A stretch of DNA of 64,000 nt from Adhaeretor mobilis. GTDB taxonomy: Bacteria > Planctomycetota > Planctomycetia > Pirellulales > Lacipirellulaceae. Below the pieces are notes generated by a model. That model was not told the origin of the DNA and did not search any database. It worked only from the letters and a program-made list of their open reading frames with translations. The position numbers and the translations under genes were made by a program. Where the stretch lies: NCBI RefSeq assembly GCF_007741515.1, contig NZ_CP036263.1, forward strand, positions 2,295,501-2,359,500, written 5' to 3'. Below are positions 50,397 to 59,460 of this stretch, in pieces. Positions within the stretch are counted from its first letter, which is position 1. Each line of letters starts with the position of its first letter.

Positions 50397-50442
50397 CACA
50401 TAAGCATGCCTAGCTCGAACAGTTTTTCTTACCTGGCTGAGC

Positions 50443-50598
50443 GCTCCGGCGAGTCGGCAGCATCGCCAAGAGTCCCGATACCACCACCAACAAGTCCCCT
50501 GGCTCTGACGCCGCATGAAACGCACTCATCGGTCTCCACTCGATCTGCGTGTTTTGCAAGATCACATCGGACACCCTCGACTCGGCCAAATCGAGAGG
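50443..50598 (-). pseudogene. Decayed C-terminal fragment of a PEP-CTERM heme peroxidase
   Basis: On the minus strand this segment encodes AESRVSDVILQNTQIEW and PMSAFHAASEPG, which line up with ADSMLSDVIMRNTDIDW and PMSAFHAVPEPG at the end of the intact peroxidase at 51753. The nucleotide similarity (about three quarters by eye) covers roughly 50500-50597 best; the sorting tail that follows is eroded. No other peroxidase sequence is present. It lies on the far side of the zinc-metallopeptidase gene, in the same orientation as the intact peroxidase. Confidence 0.75.
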
Positions 50599-50627
50599 GC
50601 CTTTCCCAGCTAGCCGATGGCTGTAGG

Positions 50628-51659
50628 TCACCGCAACTCGTGCACAAACCGCAGTTTCTCAATAACGGGGCGTGAGTAGACTTCCGGGACCAAATCAATC
50701 AGCCCCATTTCGCGGTTCAACTCGTTGGCGAGGATGCCGACTCTTGAGTATTCATTGACCATCGCGTCGAAGTCGTTGCCGTCGATGACATTATTCGCAT
50801 CAGTGGTGAGATCAAAATCTTCGCTGGTCATGAGTACTGCTACCATGTCGAGGTAGGCGGCGAAGGTTTCGGCGAAGTCTTCCCAGGGGTGCATCGTTGC
50901 GTAGGCAGAGATGAACGAATTTTGCCAATTCGGCAATGGACCATTCTCGTAGTAGGCGTCCATCGCATCGGCGTAGGGTGGGCTTGTTTCGTTGCCGAAT
51001 AGCTTGCGGAATTTCTCTAGCCGGGTTGGGTTCACCAGCAAGTCCCAGTAGTAATGTCCCAGCTCGTGGCGGAAGTGGCCGACAAGAGTGCGTTGCGGCT
51101 CGCCAAACTCCACTCGGGCGATCTCTCTCTTCACGGAGTCCGCTTCCTTGAGGTTGATTGTGATGCATCCGTTGGCGTGGCCGGTGGCGATGGGCTCTGC
51201 CTTCTTCTTGTCCTTACCCGGCTTCTCTCTATCGGCTTTGAACTCGAAGGAGAGCTTGGGTACCCAGTGATTCTCTGGGGTGCCTATCGGCAAGCCAATC
51301 TTCTCAATCGCGTACAGCACACGGTGCTTCGCCCATTCAAGCCGCGACCACTTCTCGAGATTGCCTTCAACATCGAAGTCAGGGATCACGGTCGTCAGCC
51401 GGCAATGCGAGCACAGGGTCTCCTCAACTTCGTCTACGGAAATCGAGTTATTGCAGACCCCGAAGTTCCTGTAGTTCGCGCAGAGCTTAAGTTGGGCCTG
51501 GCACTGAATGTTTCCGCAGATGCCAAGGTTGTCGCCGTTTGCCTCCCAAGCGGTTACCTCTTGGCAAACGGGGCACAACGTAGTGGGTTTTTCACACTGG
51601 ACGCATTGTGTGCTGTCGAGGAAGAGTGCGTTTCCGCACGAGCACTGGAAAGTGTTCAA
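50628..51659 (-). CDS. Zinc-ribbon/zinc-binding metallopeptidase
   Basis: A 343-residue cytoplasmic protein. The N-terminal zinc-ribbon part has paired cysteines (CSCGNALFLDSTQCVQC, LCPVCQE, CGNIQCQAQ, CSHC; residues about 6-84). The peptidase part contains FRHELGHYYWDLLV with H-E-x-x-H near residue 199, and HPWEDFAETFAAYLDM near 262 supplying a further acidic ligand. This matches the putative zinc-binding metallopeptidase family widespread in proteobacteria and planctomycetes, whose substrate is unknown. It is flanked by an intact peroxidase gene and a displaced peroxidase 3' fragment, so it looks inserted. Confidence 0.85.
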   Translation of the reverse strand: MNTFQCSCGNALFLDSTQCVQCEKPTTLCPVCQEVTAWEANGDNLGICGNIQCQAQLKLCANYRNFGVCNNSISVDEVEETLCSHCRLTTVIPDFDVEGNLEKWSRLEWAKHRVLYAIEKIGLPIGTPENHWVPKLSFEFKADREKPGKDKKKAEPIATGHANGCITINLKEADSVKREIARVEFGEPQRTLVGHFRHELGHYYWDLLVNPTRLEKFRKLFGNETSPPYADAMDAYYENGPLPNWQNSFISAYATMHPWEDFAETFAAYLDMVAVLMTSEDFDLTTDANNVIDGNDFDAMVNEYSRVGILANELNREMGLIDLVPEVYSRPVIEKLRFVHELR

Positions 51660-51752
51660 TGGAGATCTCTTATGGGCGGAAGGCGTGGACGGGGTAATCT
51701 CACCGATGAGACGCCGCCGAGATCAGCATCGAGTTTCGGAAAGCTGTCCAGT

Positions 51753-53564
51753 TTAACCAGCCCTACGCTTCCGAGAAGTGCCCCCGGCGATAGCGATCAA
51801 GAACATCGCCAGCGCCCCGGGTTCCGGCACCGCGTGGAATGCACTCATCGGCATCCAATCGATGTCCGTGTTCCTCATGATCACATCCGAAAGCATCGAG
51901 TCGGCCAGTCCCGGGAACAGGGCAAATGCGTCTGAGTCAGTCTCATAGAAGAAACGGTCGCCATCGCGTAGGCGTGTGAATTGATCGACGAGGATCGAGT
52001 TCAGCAGTTCACCTACCAAGCTGTCGGCCATGGCATCTTCGGCGATGGCTCCGATCCAGAGATCGACATCTTCGATGGAATCATAAATCGATTCAAACGC
52101 CGTAGCGATGCCTGGGTCGGAAGTGATTTCACTGAAGGCGGTTCTCGCGGCGAGGCCCAATCCGCGGCGCATATCGTTGTAGGTGGGCAGGCCGTGATCT
52201 CGACCGCGTTGGATGTTGACTGCTGCAAGGTCAAGCCCGCCGTTGCCTTCCGCGAATAGGAAGCTGCGTACTTCGTCGATCACCATCGCGTCGACATCTT
52301 GAGACATTTGCATCGAGAGGCCCTTGAGGACCGTTTCGATGCCGTTGTCTTTGGTGAATTGCGGGTTGAAGTACGCATCTCGCAGGGCAACCTCACCGAT
52401 GTTGCCCGTGCTATCGTACAGCTGAACCATCGGCGAGAGCATCGTGTGCCCTACACGATAGGCCGCGTTGGCAAATTCGTTACTCAGCGTGGCATTCACA
52501 TTGCTGTCGTAACCGGTATATGGCGATAGCGCATCGCCAAGCATCATGGGCAGGAATTCCTCGTAGGTGATCCGCTGGATCTGGGCCCCCACGGCTTTGC
52601 GGCTCGTTTGGTAAATGTACTCATCCACATCGGTCGCGTCGGCAGCATTGAATCCGGCTGAAGCAGCCAGCGTGGGCAAGTCGGCACGTCCGGCGAGACT
52701 TGTGGCCAAGCGGTTGTGCTCTCGCACGAACAGTGTGTGCACTGCCGTCAGCCCAATTTGCTCATTCGCTCGTGCATCACCCGCAATGAATAGCTGGTCT
52801 GCCGCAGATGGTGTGTCGCCGGGTACGACCGGCGGGTTGGCATTGGGGAACGGATCGATGGCTCGGTTCATAGGCAGCAGCATTTCGCCATTATTACCGA
52901 CGGACGTTTTCAGTTGTCCGCCGCTCATGGTACGCAAGAAACTTGCGCGTGCGTCGTCGGAACCGTATACATTGGAGCCGTCAATATAAGTCGTCAGCGC
53001 GTTGGTTTGTTCGCGCGGCGTGTTACCGACGCCAGTCCCTAAAGCAGGGTCGTTGCGCCGGAACGGAATGAATGGGAAATGCTGGTTGTGAAGTGTGTCG
53101 CCGGAATCGAGCACCGGAATCATAAACGGATCACTCGTTGACGTAGGTTCTTCGAGCGCAATGTCGTGATCGATGAACTGCCCCCACTGCCATAGCCAGT
53201 CGCTGGCACCTTTGGGGTTGAGAACCGATAGGCTCCCTTGAGAAACGACGGCGTTGCTGATCTGACGGGCATTGGGCAATCGCGATGCGCCCATGCCAGT
53301 TACTGAATCGAACGCAGTCATGCCGGTCGGCGTGTTGATCCCGTCTTCGTAGGTTGGCATGAGTTTAGACGAGTCGAACCCAGTGGGTGGGTTGACGATG
53401 ACGTCGCGCATTCTTACGAGCGGTGTGTCCGCGCGGCCTTGGTTCGGGTTGGCTATGTTGTTGCCAGAGCCGTCGATCGTGCGGTATTCAACGGCAGTGG
53501 CGGGGCTATTTGATTGGGTGAGCACACTGGCAAACAGCAGTGCGAATACGTTTAAGAGTTTCAT
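51753..53564 (-). CDS. Animal-type heme peroxidase with PEP-CTERM tail
   Basis: I place the start at the ATG at 53564 (MKLLNVFALLFASVL), where the signal peptide begins; 603 residues. The peroxidase domain shows the distal histidine segment WLWQWGQFIDHDIALEE, VRMRDV at its start, FVREHNRLATSL, and the proximal segment AAYRVGHTMLSPMVQLYD. RGRDHGLPTYNDMRRGLGL is also family-typical. The protein ends in AVPEPGA, a hydrophobic run and RKRR, so it is likely a surface-sorted oxidoreductase of the cyclooxygenase/myeloperoxidase superfamily. The substrate is unknown. A decayed copy of its last part lies at 50443-50598. Confidence 0.9.
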   Translation of the reverse strand: MKLLNVFALLFASVLTQSNSPATAVEYRTIDGSGNNIANPNQGRADTPLVRMRDVIVNPPTGFDSSKLMPTYEDGINTPTGMTAFDSVTGMGASRLPNARQISNAVVSQGSLSVLNPKGASDWLWQWGQFIDHDIALEEPTSTSDPFMIPVLDSGDTLHNQHFPFIPFRRNDPALGTGVGNTPREQTNALTTYIDGSNVYGSDDARASFLRTMSGGQLKTSVGNNGEMLLPMNRAIDPFPNANPPVVPGDTPSAADQLFIAGDARANEQIGLTAVHTLFVREHNRLATSLAGRADLPTLAASAGFNAADATDVDEYIYQTSRKAVGAQIQRITYEEFLPMMLGDALSPYTGYDSNVNATLSNEFANAAYRVGHTMLSPMVQLYDSTGNIGEVALRDAYFNPQFTKDNGIETVLKGLSMQMSQDVDAMVIDEVRSFLFAEGNGGLDLAAVNIQRGRDHGLPTYNDMRRGLGLAARTAFSEITSDPGIATAFESIYDSIEDVDLWIGAIAEDAMADSLVGELLNSILVDQFTRLRDGDRFFYETDSDAFALFPGLADSMLSDVIMRNTDIDWMPMSAFHAVPEPGALAMFLIAIAGGTSRKRRAG

Positions 53565-53676
53565 CCGAGAGAGCCTCTGCAATGAGAACGAAGGTTTGGG
53601 AATGGGAATATGAAATAAACGATCAGGCACCACGCTTCCGGTGCCTAATTCGAAACTATTCTCAGTCTGGTCGTCC

Positions 53677-54150
53677 TCAGTAGGCTCCTCTCAGTGGCTT
53701 AGAAGTTAGTTGGCATTCTCTAGGATACACGCGGCGACGGTCTATTGCAAAGTAAGTGAACATTGCAAGGAATGCGACTAGTGCTAGCCCAAGTGTGCCA
53801 AGTTCGGGAACTGCTGCAACCCCAGCAACGGCAGACGATTTTGATTCGCCACCTGCCTGGCAGTGAAGCCGAGTCCATCGACATGCCCATCGCCTTTGAC
53901 GGTTGCTGCTCCCGTGGCCCTCCCGTACCTTTCTCCAATTGGACAGGTCAACATGGTCGACTGTGCCATCACCATAAAGGTTGCCTGGCATGGTGCTCGT
54001 AGTAATTGCGAAACTGGCATCGCTCACGCGGAAGTCACTTGAACCGCCATTTTCTTGCTCCACGCTTACGGCCACTCCTGGCTCAGACGAATATTCGCTC
54101 TATCAGACTTTCGGAAAACTGACCTTGCCGAGAGATTGGTGCGTTCTTGG
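53677..54150 (-). pseudogene. Dockerin/PEP-CTERM gene remnant with two compensating frameshifts
   Basis: A short frame of 132 codons (53677-54075) begins inside a protein body (SSDFRVSDASFAITTS) and reads the first dockerin-like loop LYGDGTVDHVDLSNW. The second loop (VKGDGHVDGLGFTARQ) is encoded in a neighbouring frame. The PEP-CTERM-like tail AVPELGTLGLALVAFLAMF and DRRR returns to the first frame. Two shifts of opposite sign within about 120 bases explain this. No signal peptide or proper start exists, so only the C-terminal part of the former gene remains. Confidence 0.65.
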
Positions 54151-54151
54151 A

Positions 54152-57100
54152 TCAACGATGACGTACCAGTCTTAAATCCACTTCAAACTCATCTTCTGCA
54201 AACGCATTGAATAGCTCGTTTGTCGCTTTGGTTCGCTTCGACAGTCGGTCGAGCCTAACATCCTGATCTTCATGGTCGTAATTGAATGAGTAATAAAGAC
54301 CTCGCACCTCGCTAAGCACACGGTCTGAAATATGCTCTACGCCATATTCCTCTTGATGCACAGAGGGCAACTTTTGCCGCAACTGCTTACCGCTACGGCG
54401 GAAGATCTCATCAACCAGTTGGTCATTTAAGAACGGTGACCGACCCGACTCAGCTCCGACTAATGCCGAAACCGAACGTTCCTCGCTAAACTCTGGCCCC
54501 GCGGCAACGACAACTTCGACGGCCGTCAAAGACTGTGCCGCTTCGACGGGGTTCGTGGCCTCAACCGCCACCAAGGCTGCTATCGTCGGTGCCGCTTGGC
54601 CAAACTGTGTTTGCCAAATGCCGAAATCGGTGTCATCGACGGCCCGATCCAAATTTGCATCGCCATCGAGCGGAGTCGCTGTCGGCGTCGGTGTGCCTGA
54701 GCCAATCTGCCAGTGCAAAAAATCGAGCCCTGTGACGAAACCGCTGCCGTTGAAATCGGCGGATTGTGGCGAGGCGAGCACGTCGCCCAGTGTTACCAGC
54801 GGTACGCCATAAGCGTTGCGCCAAATAAGGTAGTCCTCGTTGTCGATACGACCGTCGCCGTTGCCATCGGCGTCGGGGTTCACCGGTGGAACCGCGCTGC
54901 GCCAAACTGTGTAGTCGGCTGCATCGACCTTGTTGTCGTGGTTATAGTCACCAGGTACGTTGGGCCCTGTGAGGCCATAATGATTGCGCCACACGAGGTA
55001 GTCGCCGCTATCGACCCGGCCGTCGCCGTTGCCATCGAAGGCGAGATCGTACACAGGCAATGAGTCGGCCCAAACGGTATAATCGCCTGCATCGATCACA
55101 CCGTTCAGGTTGTAATCGCCTGCTACGGTTTCTACTTCTGCGAATAGCGTTAGCTTCTCTTGCAATGAAGAGTGAAACCACCGGACGGCATCGGCGTCGT
55201 CCGCTGCCCGGTCCGCATCGGTCACCGCCAGTATCGGAAGGAGGGCCGACACGCCATTGCCGGATCGATCGGACCAGTTAAGTTGATCGAGGTTGGTGAG
55301 CGACGCCGATACGGATACGCTTGGCTCGCTAGTGATTGGGGCGTTCGATCCGACGCGCGCCCGAAGCGTGAATTGACCGGCGTGGAAGGAAAGAAGCAGA
55401 TCGGCGATGTCGCCACGGAGTAGGTTTGTCGTGAGCCGAGCGACGGCGACGTCGGCGGAGCCGTCGTAGAGCGTGGCGACCCATTCGGTATCAGTCGTGG
55501 AAATATTCTGCGCAGTGATCGTGACCGCGGTGCCGCCATCGCCCACCAGTGAAGCGATCGGCAAGATTCCGTTGCCGGTTAGCGGTGCCGCCTCGTCCCA
55601 CTGGAACACGAGTCCCGCCGTCCACTCGTCGCCGAGTGGCGAAACGGCTAGCGAAGCGACCTCATTCGGGCCAATCGCCCCCGGCGCCAGCGGGTAGGCT
55701 GGAGTGGGTTGGGAGCCCAGGTACGACGGCGCCCATAAGAACCGAACGCCGGGAGACGGTTTGAACAGCGACAGGTCGATAGCAAGCCGCCCACTGTCGG
55801 GTGTCGAGTCGCGAAGCACGCCCATTGCGACCCACTCTTCGGTTGCCGCTGAGGTTTGCGAGCGGAAGTCGCTGTTCGAACCCACCTCCGCAGCTGGCAG
55901 GAGACCTGCCCCGAGCGACACGGTCTGGTCGGCTAGGTTTGCCACCCAGAAGTCGAGGTTCCAGATGCCTTCGGGCGCTACGGCGTCCACTTCCTGCAGC
56001 CACCACTGCCCGAGGTCGGTGGCGCCTGATGAGACGTTGAATTCGTAAGCCTTTGTGACACCGGGACGCGGCGGCATGGCCTGCCGGTCAAGTGGCACGC
56101 CGGTATCTGCGTACACCCAGGCGCCTGCCGTATAATGCACCTCGCGCATCGTTACCCCGGCGGCGGGCGCATCGGCGGGCTCCAGGGTCGCTGCCAATGC
56201 GTTCGTTCCCCCCGGCGCCACGCGGAGCGGCGTGACGACCTCGATCTCCGGGAGCGGAGCGGTCCACATTTGGTGGTTGCTGTCGAGCGCCAGCAAACGT
56301 TCCCCAAATAGCCATAATCGGCCGTTAACCCCCTCCGGCGGCCGGACCGAAGCCCAGTTCTCACCATCGAGTGAGAGGTGCCAATAGGGCTTCACTGCGC
56401 TGCCCGATACATAGCCTACTCCCTGCAGCCACTGTAGGTGCAGGATGTCGGCGTCTTTGTATCGCGTTCCGAAGGTCGTGCGGAGCGGCTTATCCACAAC
56501 GGCATCGACTTCCAGGCGGGTTTCGCCAATTGCGATGTTGTCGAAGCCGATCACCATTTCGCGTGTGAGGTCACCCGACGCTAAGTGGCTACCGGGCTCT
56601 GGCCCCGGCGCCGCGGAGGTCGGTTGCGGTCCGTCAATATAGTTGGTCGCCGTGGGGTCGTAACCGCCGAGGGCCACCGTCGTCGTAATCGGGGCGGTGA
56701 GGTAGTTGTCGAGGTCTACCGCGTGCAGCAGCGATTGGCTGCGGTAGCCGACGTCGCCCCAGTGCGAAACGACGCCCGCGCCAGTGACCGCGGCCGTGTG
56801 GGCGTGCAGGCCGCCCGAGTCGTCGGGGAGCCATATCTCATGCAACACTCGATTGGGCTGCACGACCCACGGGCTATTGGCGTCGGCCCGGGTCGCTCGA
56901 AACAGACCGATCTGTCCTCCCTTGGGGTTGTCTTGCTTCTGTAAGTAGTCAGCCCAAGGGAACCAGACGTCGTTGGTTTCATCGAGCCCACCGGCAGGAA
57001 ACGGGTTGGTGAATGACCACACGCGGCCTCGTGTCAGTCCGTCTGCCGCGCCGCCGGCGATGCCCGGGATGTCGCCCCCACCGATGTCGGCCACCACGTC

Positions 57101-57694
57101 AAGCGTGGCTCCGTAGTCCTGCGTTGTAAGGAACGATGTACCTACTGGCACGAACTCGCCGCCGCGTTCCTCGTGGCGTTCTGTGCCGATCACGACCAAG
57201 CCGTGGTGGATGACGGCTGACTGCGGGTAGTATTGGGCAGCAGCCATCGATTCGCGGATCAAGCCGAGGTTTGAATAGTTAAGCGAGGCGACCGACTCAA
57301 AATTGTAACCCCTGTAGATTCGGATCGTGTTCGCCGCGTTCGAGTTAACGACCACGAGTGGCGTGACGCCGTCAGCGTCCCAGCCCGTAGCTAGGACGCT
57401 TGAGATACCTTGGCTTGCGACGGTCGGGCCATCAGCGGTCCAATCGGGCAGCGGTGAGTGGGCGACGGTCGGTCCGTAGCGCGGCGTGTCGTCGCCGATC
57501 GGCTCGCCGGATGGGTTGAAAGTGGCCGCGTCGCGGTCGAAGTCGGCCACAACCGTGCCATAGGTGGCCGCGTTGTAGTAGATGAACTCCGCGTCGCCTA
57601 CGTGCGCGAGAAGCGGGTCGGCGCTGAGCACTTCACGCGGCTCGAGCGACTCGAAGACAAGTCGCCGACTCGTGATGTGGTGAGGCGGAGACAT
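54152..57694 (-). CDS. Giant LEPR-XLL surface protein with multiple dockerin-like repeats
   Basis: About 1180 residues if the ATG at 57694 is used (MSPPHHITSRR); a TTG at 57754 would add 20. The N-terminal LVFESLEPREVLSAD is the LEPR-XLL motif of large planctomycete surface proteins. The following 600 residues look like a repeat-containing beta-propeller or exo-alpha-sialidase-like region (VATGWDADG-type and WTADGPTVASQG segments). Residues about 880-1070 hold at least five dockerin-like units (GDYNLNGVIDAGDYTVW, GNGDGRVDSGDYLVWRN, GDYNHDNKVDAADYTVW, GNGDGRIDNEDYLIWRN, GDANLDRAVDDTDFGIW). The last 110 residues are a charged tail without a sorting signal. The region looks richer in G+C than its neighbours. 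Confidence 0.8.
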   Translation of the reverse strand: MSPPHHITSRRLVFESLEPREVLSADPLLAHVGDAEFIYYNAATYGTVVADFDRDAATFNPSGEPIGDDTPRYGPTVAHSPLPDWTADGPTVASQGISSVLATGWDADGVTPLVVVNSNAANTIRIYRGYNFESVASLNYSNLGLIRESMAAAQYYPQSAVIHHGLVVIGTERHEERGGEFVPVGTSFLTTQDYGATLDVVADIGGGDIPGIAGGAADGLTRGRVWSFTNPFPAGGLDETNDVWFPWADYLQKQDNPKGGQIGLFRATRADANSPWVVQPNRVLHEIWLPDDSGGLHAHTAAVTGAGVVSHWGDVGYRSQSLLHAVDLDNYLTAPITTTVALGGYDPTATNYIDGPQPTSAAPGPEPGSHLASGDLTREMVIGFDNIAIGETRLEVDAVVDKPLRTTFGTRYKDADILHLQWLQGVGYVSGSAVKPYWHLSLDGENWASVRPPEGVNGRLWLFGERLLALDSNHQMWTAPLPEIEVVTPLRVAPGGTNALAATLEPADAPAAGVTMREVHYTAGAWVYADTGVPLDRQAMPPRPGVTKAYEFNVSSGATDLGQWWLQEVDAVAPEGIWNLDFWVANLADQTVSLGAGLLPAAEVGSNSDFRSQTSAATEEWVAMGVLRDSTPDSGRLAIDLSLFKPSPGVRFLWAPSYLGSQPTPAYPLAPGAIGPNEVASLAVSPLGDEWTAGLVFQWDEAAPLTGNGILPIASLVGDGGTAVTITAQNISTTDTEWVATLYDGSADVAVARLTTNLLRGDIADLLLSFHAGQFTLRARVGSNAPITSEPSVSVSASLTNLDQLNWSDRSGNGVSALLPILAVTDADRAADDADAVRWFHSSLQEKLTLFAEVETVAGDYNLNGVIDAGDYTVWADSLPVYDLAFDGNGDGRVDSGDYLVWRNHYGLTGPNVPGDYNHDNKVDAADYTVWRSAVPPVNPDADGNGDGRIDNEDYLIWRNAYGVPLVTLGDVLASPQSADFNGSGFVTGLDFLHWQIGSGTPTPTATPLDGDANLDRAVDDTDFGIWQTQFGQAAPTIAALVAVEATNPVEAAQSLTAVEVVVAAGPEFSEERSVSALVGAESGRSPFLNDQLVDEIFRRSGKQLRQKLPSVHQEEYGVEHISDRVLSEVRGLYYSFNYDHEDQDVRLDRLSKRTKATNELFNAFAEDEFEVDLRLVRHR

Positions 57695-58263
57695 GTCGAA
57701 ACGCGGGAGAAAGTGATGTGGAATAGCTGGAACCCCAGTCTCAATAGTAATCAACTATTGGGTGCTTGCCAACGTTTCTGAGGCCCTAAGCCGTGATTTC
57801 CCGTTCGGGTTGAAGTGATTTGAGCCTGGACTCGCTCCAGTCGCATGCGGTCCTCCGCTTAACATCGCACTCCCCACCCCTTTCTTGTGTCTTGTCAATT
57901 CTTGGGCATTTATTCGCCGCTGCGGAAGTCGCAGCTACCGGCTGAGTAGCCGCAAGACCCTCAAGACCGGCACAAGCAAGACCAAGGCGCCCGCCGGGTC
58001 CGAGTTCACTTGCGCCGCCCGTTAACCGACAACGCGCCGCATGACAGGGTCGACCGCTAGTCGCTTGGCATCATTCACATCTCAGTCGCATGCTAGAATG
58101 ACTGTCGCAGCATCGGCACAGAACCATGTTGTTTGTTCTGGCCCAGGCGTGCATCGGTTGGCACCTCTGCGGCCACTGTCGTGAGACTGAGCAATTCGTT
58201 CAGTTCGTGGTAGCACAACAGACCAGCATCGGTGGTGATCTAGCTTCCTACGAACTTCCCGCT
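57695..58263. other. Intergenic region upstream of the LEPR-XLL gene
   Basis: About 570 bases without a convincing gene. Near 57850-57900 the minus strand has TTGACAAG ... GCGATGTTAAG, boxes also found upstream of the PEP-CTERM gene at 58986, though at a wider spacing. Short frames at 58082-58311 have no support. Confidence 0.4.
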
Positions 58264-58986
58264 TCAACCGGCTGTCGAAACCGGTCCGCAAATCGTCCTT
58301 TGCCTCCTTGAAAAGAATATGCCTACAAGCAGGGCAGTGAGTGTCGATGGCTCAGGTACAGCAGCAAATGAAGCTGAACCTATAAATGGTGCGCCATAAT
58401 TCGCTTCCCAAAAAGCCAGGTCTACCGCACTTGGAGGACCGGAAACCTCATCATATTGCCATTGGAGAAAGTCACCGCCATCGACGCGAATATCTCCGTT
58501 GAAATCTCCTAAGATCACATCGGTCACATCGCTTGAGGTAAAGACGCTGTGGTTCACGCCTTGCTGAGCAAGGATTCCATAGGCATCTATGGTCCCTGTA
58601 CCTCTGAACTCGACTGTGAGGAAGTCGAAGACGCCGACACCCAAGCTACCCGTACCGAATGAAGCAAAGATTTCATTGGTTGAGATGTTGTCTAGATTGA
58701 GCCCACAGGTGACGGTGTCAGTAAACGGATTGTGGCCTAGATTCTCGACATCAAAAATTGCGGGGTCGGCAAGGATGACGTTTGTGAACGTGAGGTTCCC
58801 TGTGCCTACTAGGCCGCCCTCCTCGGTGGCAATTTCGGTGGCGATTGGGCCACTGGCATCCGTGACGACTTGTAGTGTAAAGCTAGCGTTGCCGTTATCG
58901 ACGAGATTGAGTGATGGTTGGGCCCGTGTCGAGGAGGCAGTCACAGCCGCGACAACAAGCGTAAGCAGAGTTGCTGTCCGGTTCAT
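58264..58986 (-). CDS. PEP-CTERM protein with dockerin-like segment
   Basis: The start is the ATG at 58986, preceded by GGAGG at seven bases; 240 residues. The signal peptide (MNRTATLLTLVVAAVTASS) ends at TRAQ. The body is a small beta-rich domain resembling cohesin-like secreted modules (LNLVDNGNASFTLQVVTDASG; GVFDFLTVEFRGTGTIDAYG). A dockerin-like stretch follows (GDFNGDIRVDGGDFLQWQ ... DLAFWEANYG), then AVPEPST, a hydrophobic run and SRRQR. An unusual feature is that the basic end is extended by about ten residues (TICGPVSTAG). Confidence 0.8.
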   Translation of the reverse strand: MNRTATLLTLVVAAVTASSTRAQPSLNLVDNGNASFTLQVVTDASGPIATEIATEEGGLVGTGNLTFTNVILADPAIFDVENLGHNPFTDTVTCGLNLDNISTNEIFASFGTGSLGVGVFDFLTVEFRGTGTIDAYGILAQQGVNHSVFTSSDVTDVILGDFNGDIRVDGGDFLQWQYDEVSGPPSAVDLAFWEANYGAPFIGSASFAAVPEPSTLTALLVGIFFSRRQRTICGPVSTAG

Positions 58987-59111
58987 GATTAGCCTCCAAG
59001 TAAGAATGAAAGAATGAGAAACGCGGTAGAAAAAGCCCGCTGAGTACCCATAAAACGACATTGCCCATTTGGGGTGTGCCTGGAGCTGCTCCAGACCTAA
59101 GTCGCTTCTCC

Positions 59112-59138
59112 ATCTTAACATCGCGCGCGCCTTGTCAA
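59112..59138 (-). promoter_or_regulatory. Candidate promoter of the PEP-CTERM gene at 58986
   Basis: On the minus strand, TTGACA (59133-59138) is a perfect -35 box, and TG-T-TAAGAT (TAAGAT at 59112-59117) resembles an extended -10 box. The spacing is 15 bases, short but compatible with an extended -10. A similar pair of boxes precedes the LEPR-XLL gene at a larger distance. Confidence 0.35.
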
Positions 59139-59460
59139 GCAAATGGCGGTTTTTCCACTATTTTTATCGTCTATTGTGGCATTCGGCGAAATTGTTTTGT
59201 GGGACTCTGTGGGTGAAAAAAAAATTTCTGGCACGAAAATCACTCAATAGGGGTAAAAAAAGATACTGCCACACTGTCCTGGGGTTGAGAATAGTGATCA
59301 GTTTGGCCGTCGCAGAAACCCTGTATACTATCATGGAGGCATTCTTGGGCAGCTCACCCCTTCTGGCGAGCACATCGTGATCACGATCGCAGACTAATCC
59401 GACCCGATTCGGGCGAGCCAAAGAGCGGACAACTTTCAAAGGGAGGCTCAGACATCGCCT

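Noticed and set aside
58082..58311. Short frames upstream of the LEPR-XLL gene
   Set aside because: No start signal or similarity that I recognise; opposite-strand frames overlap each other.
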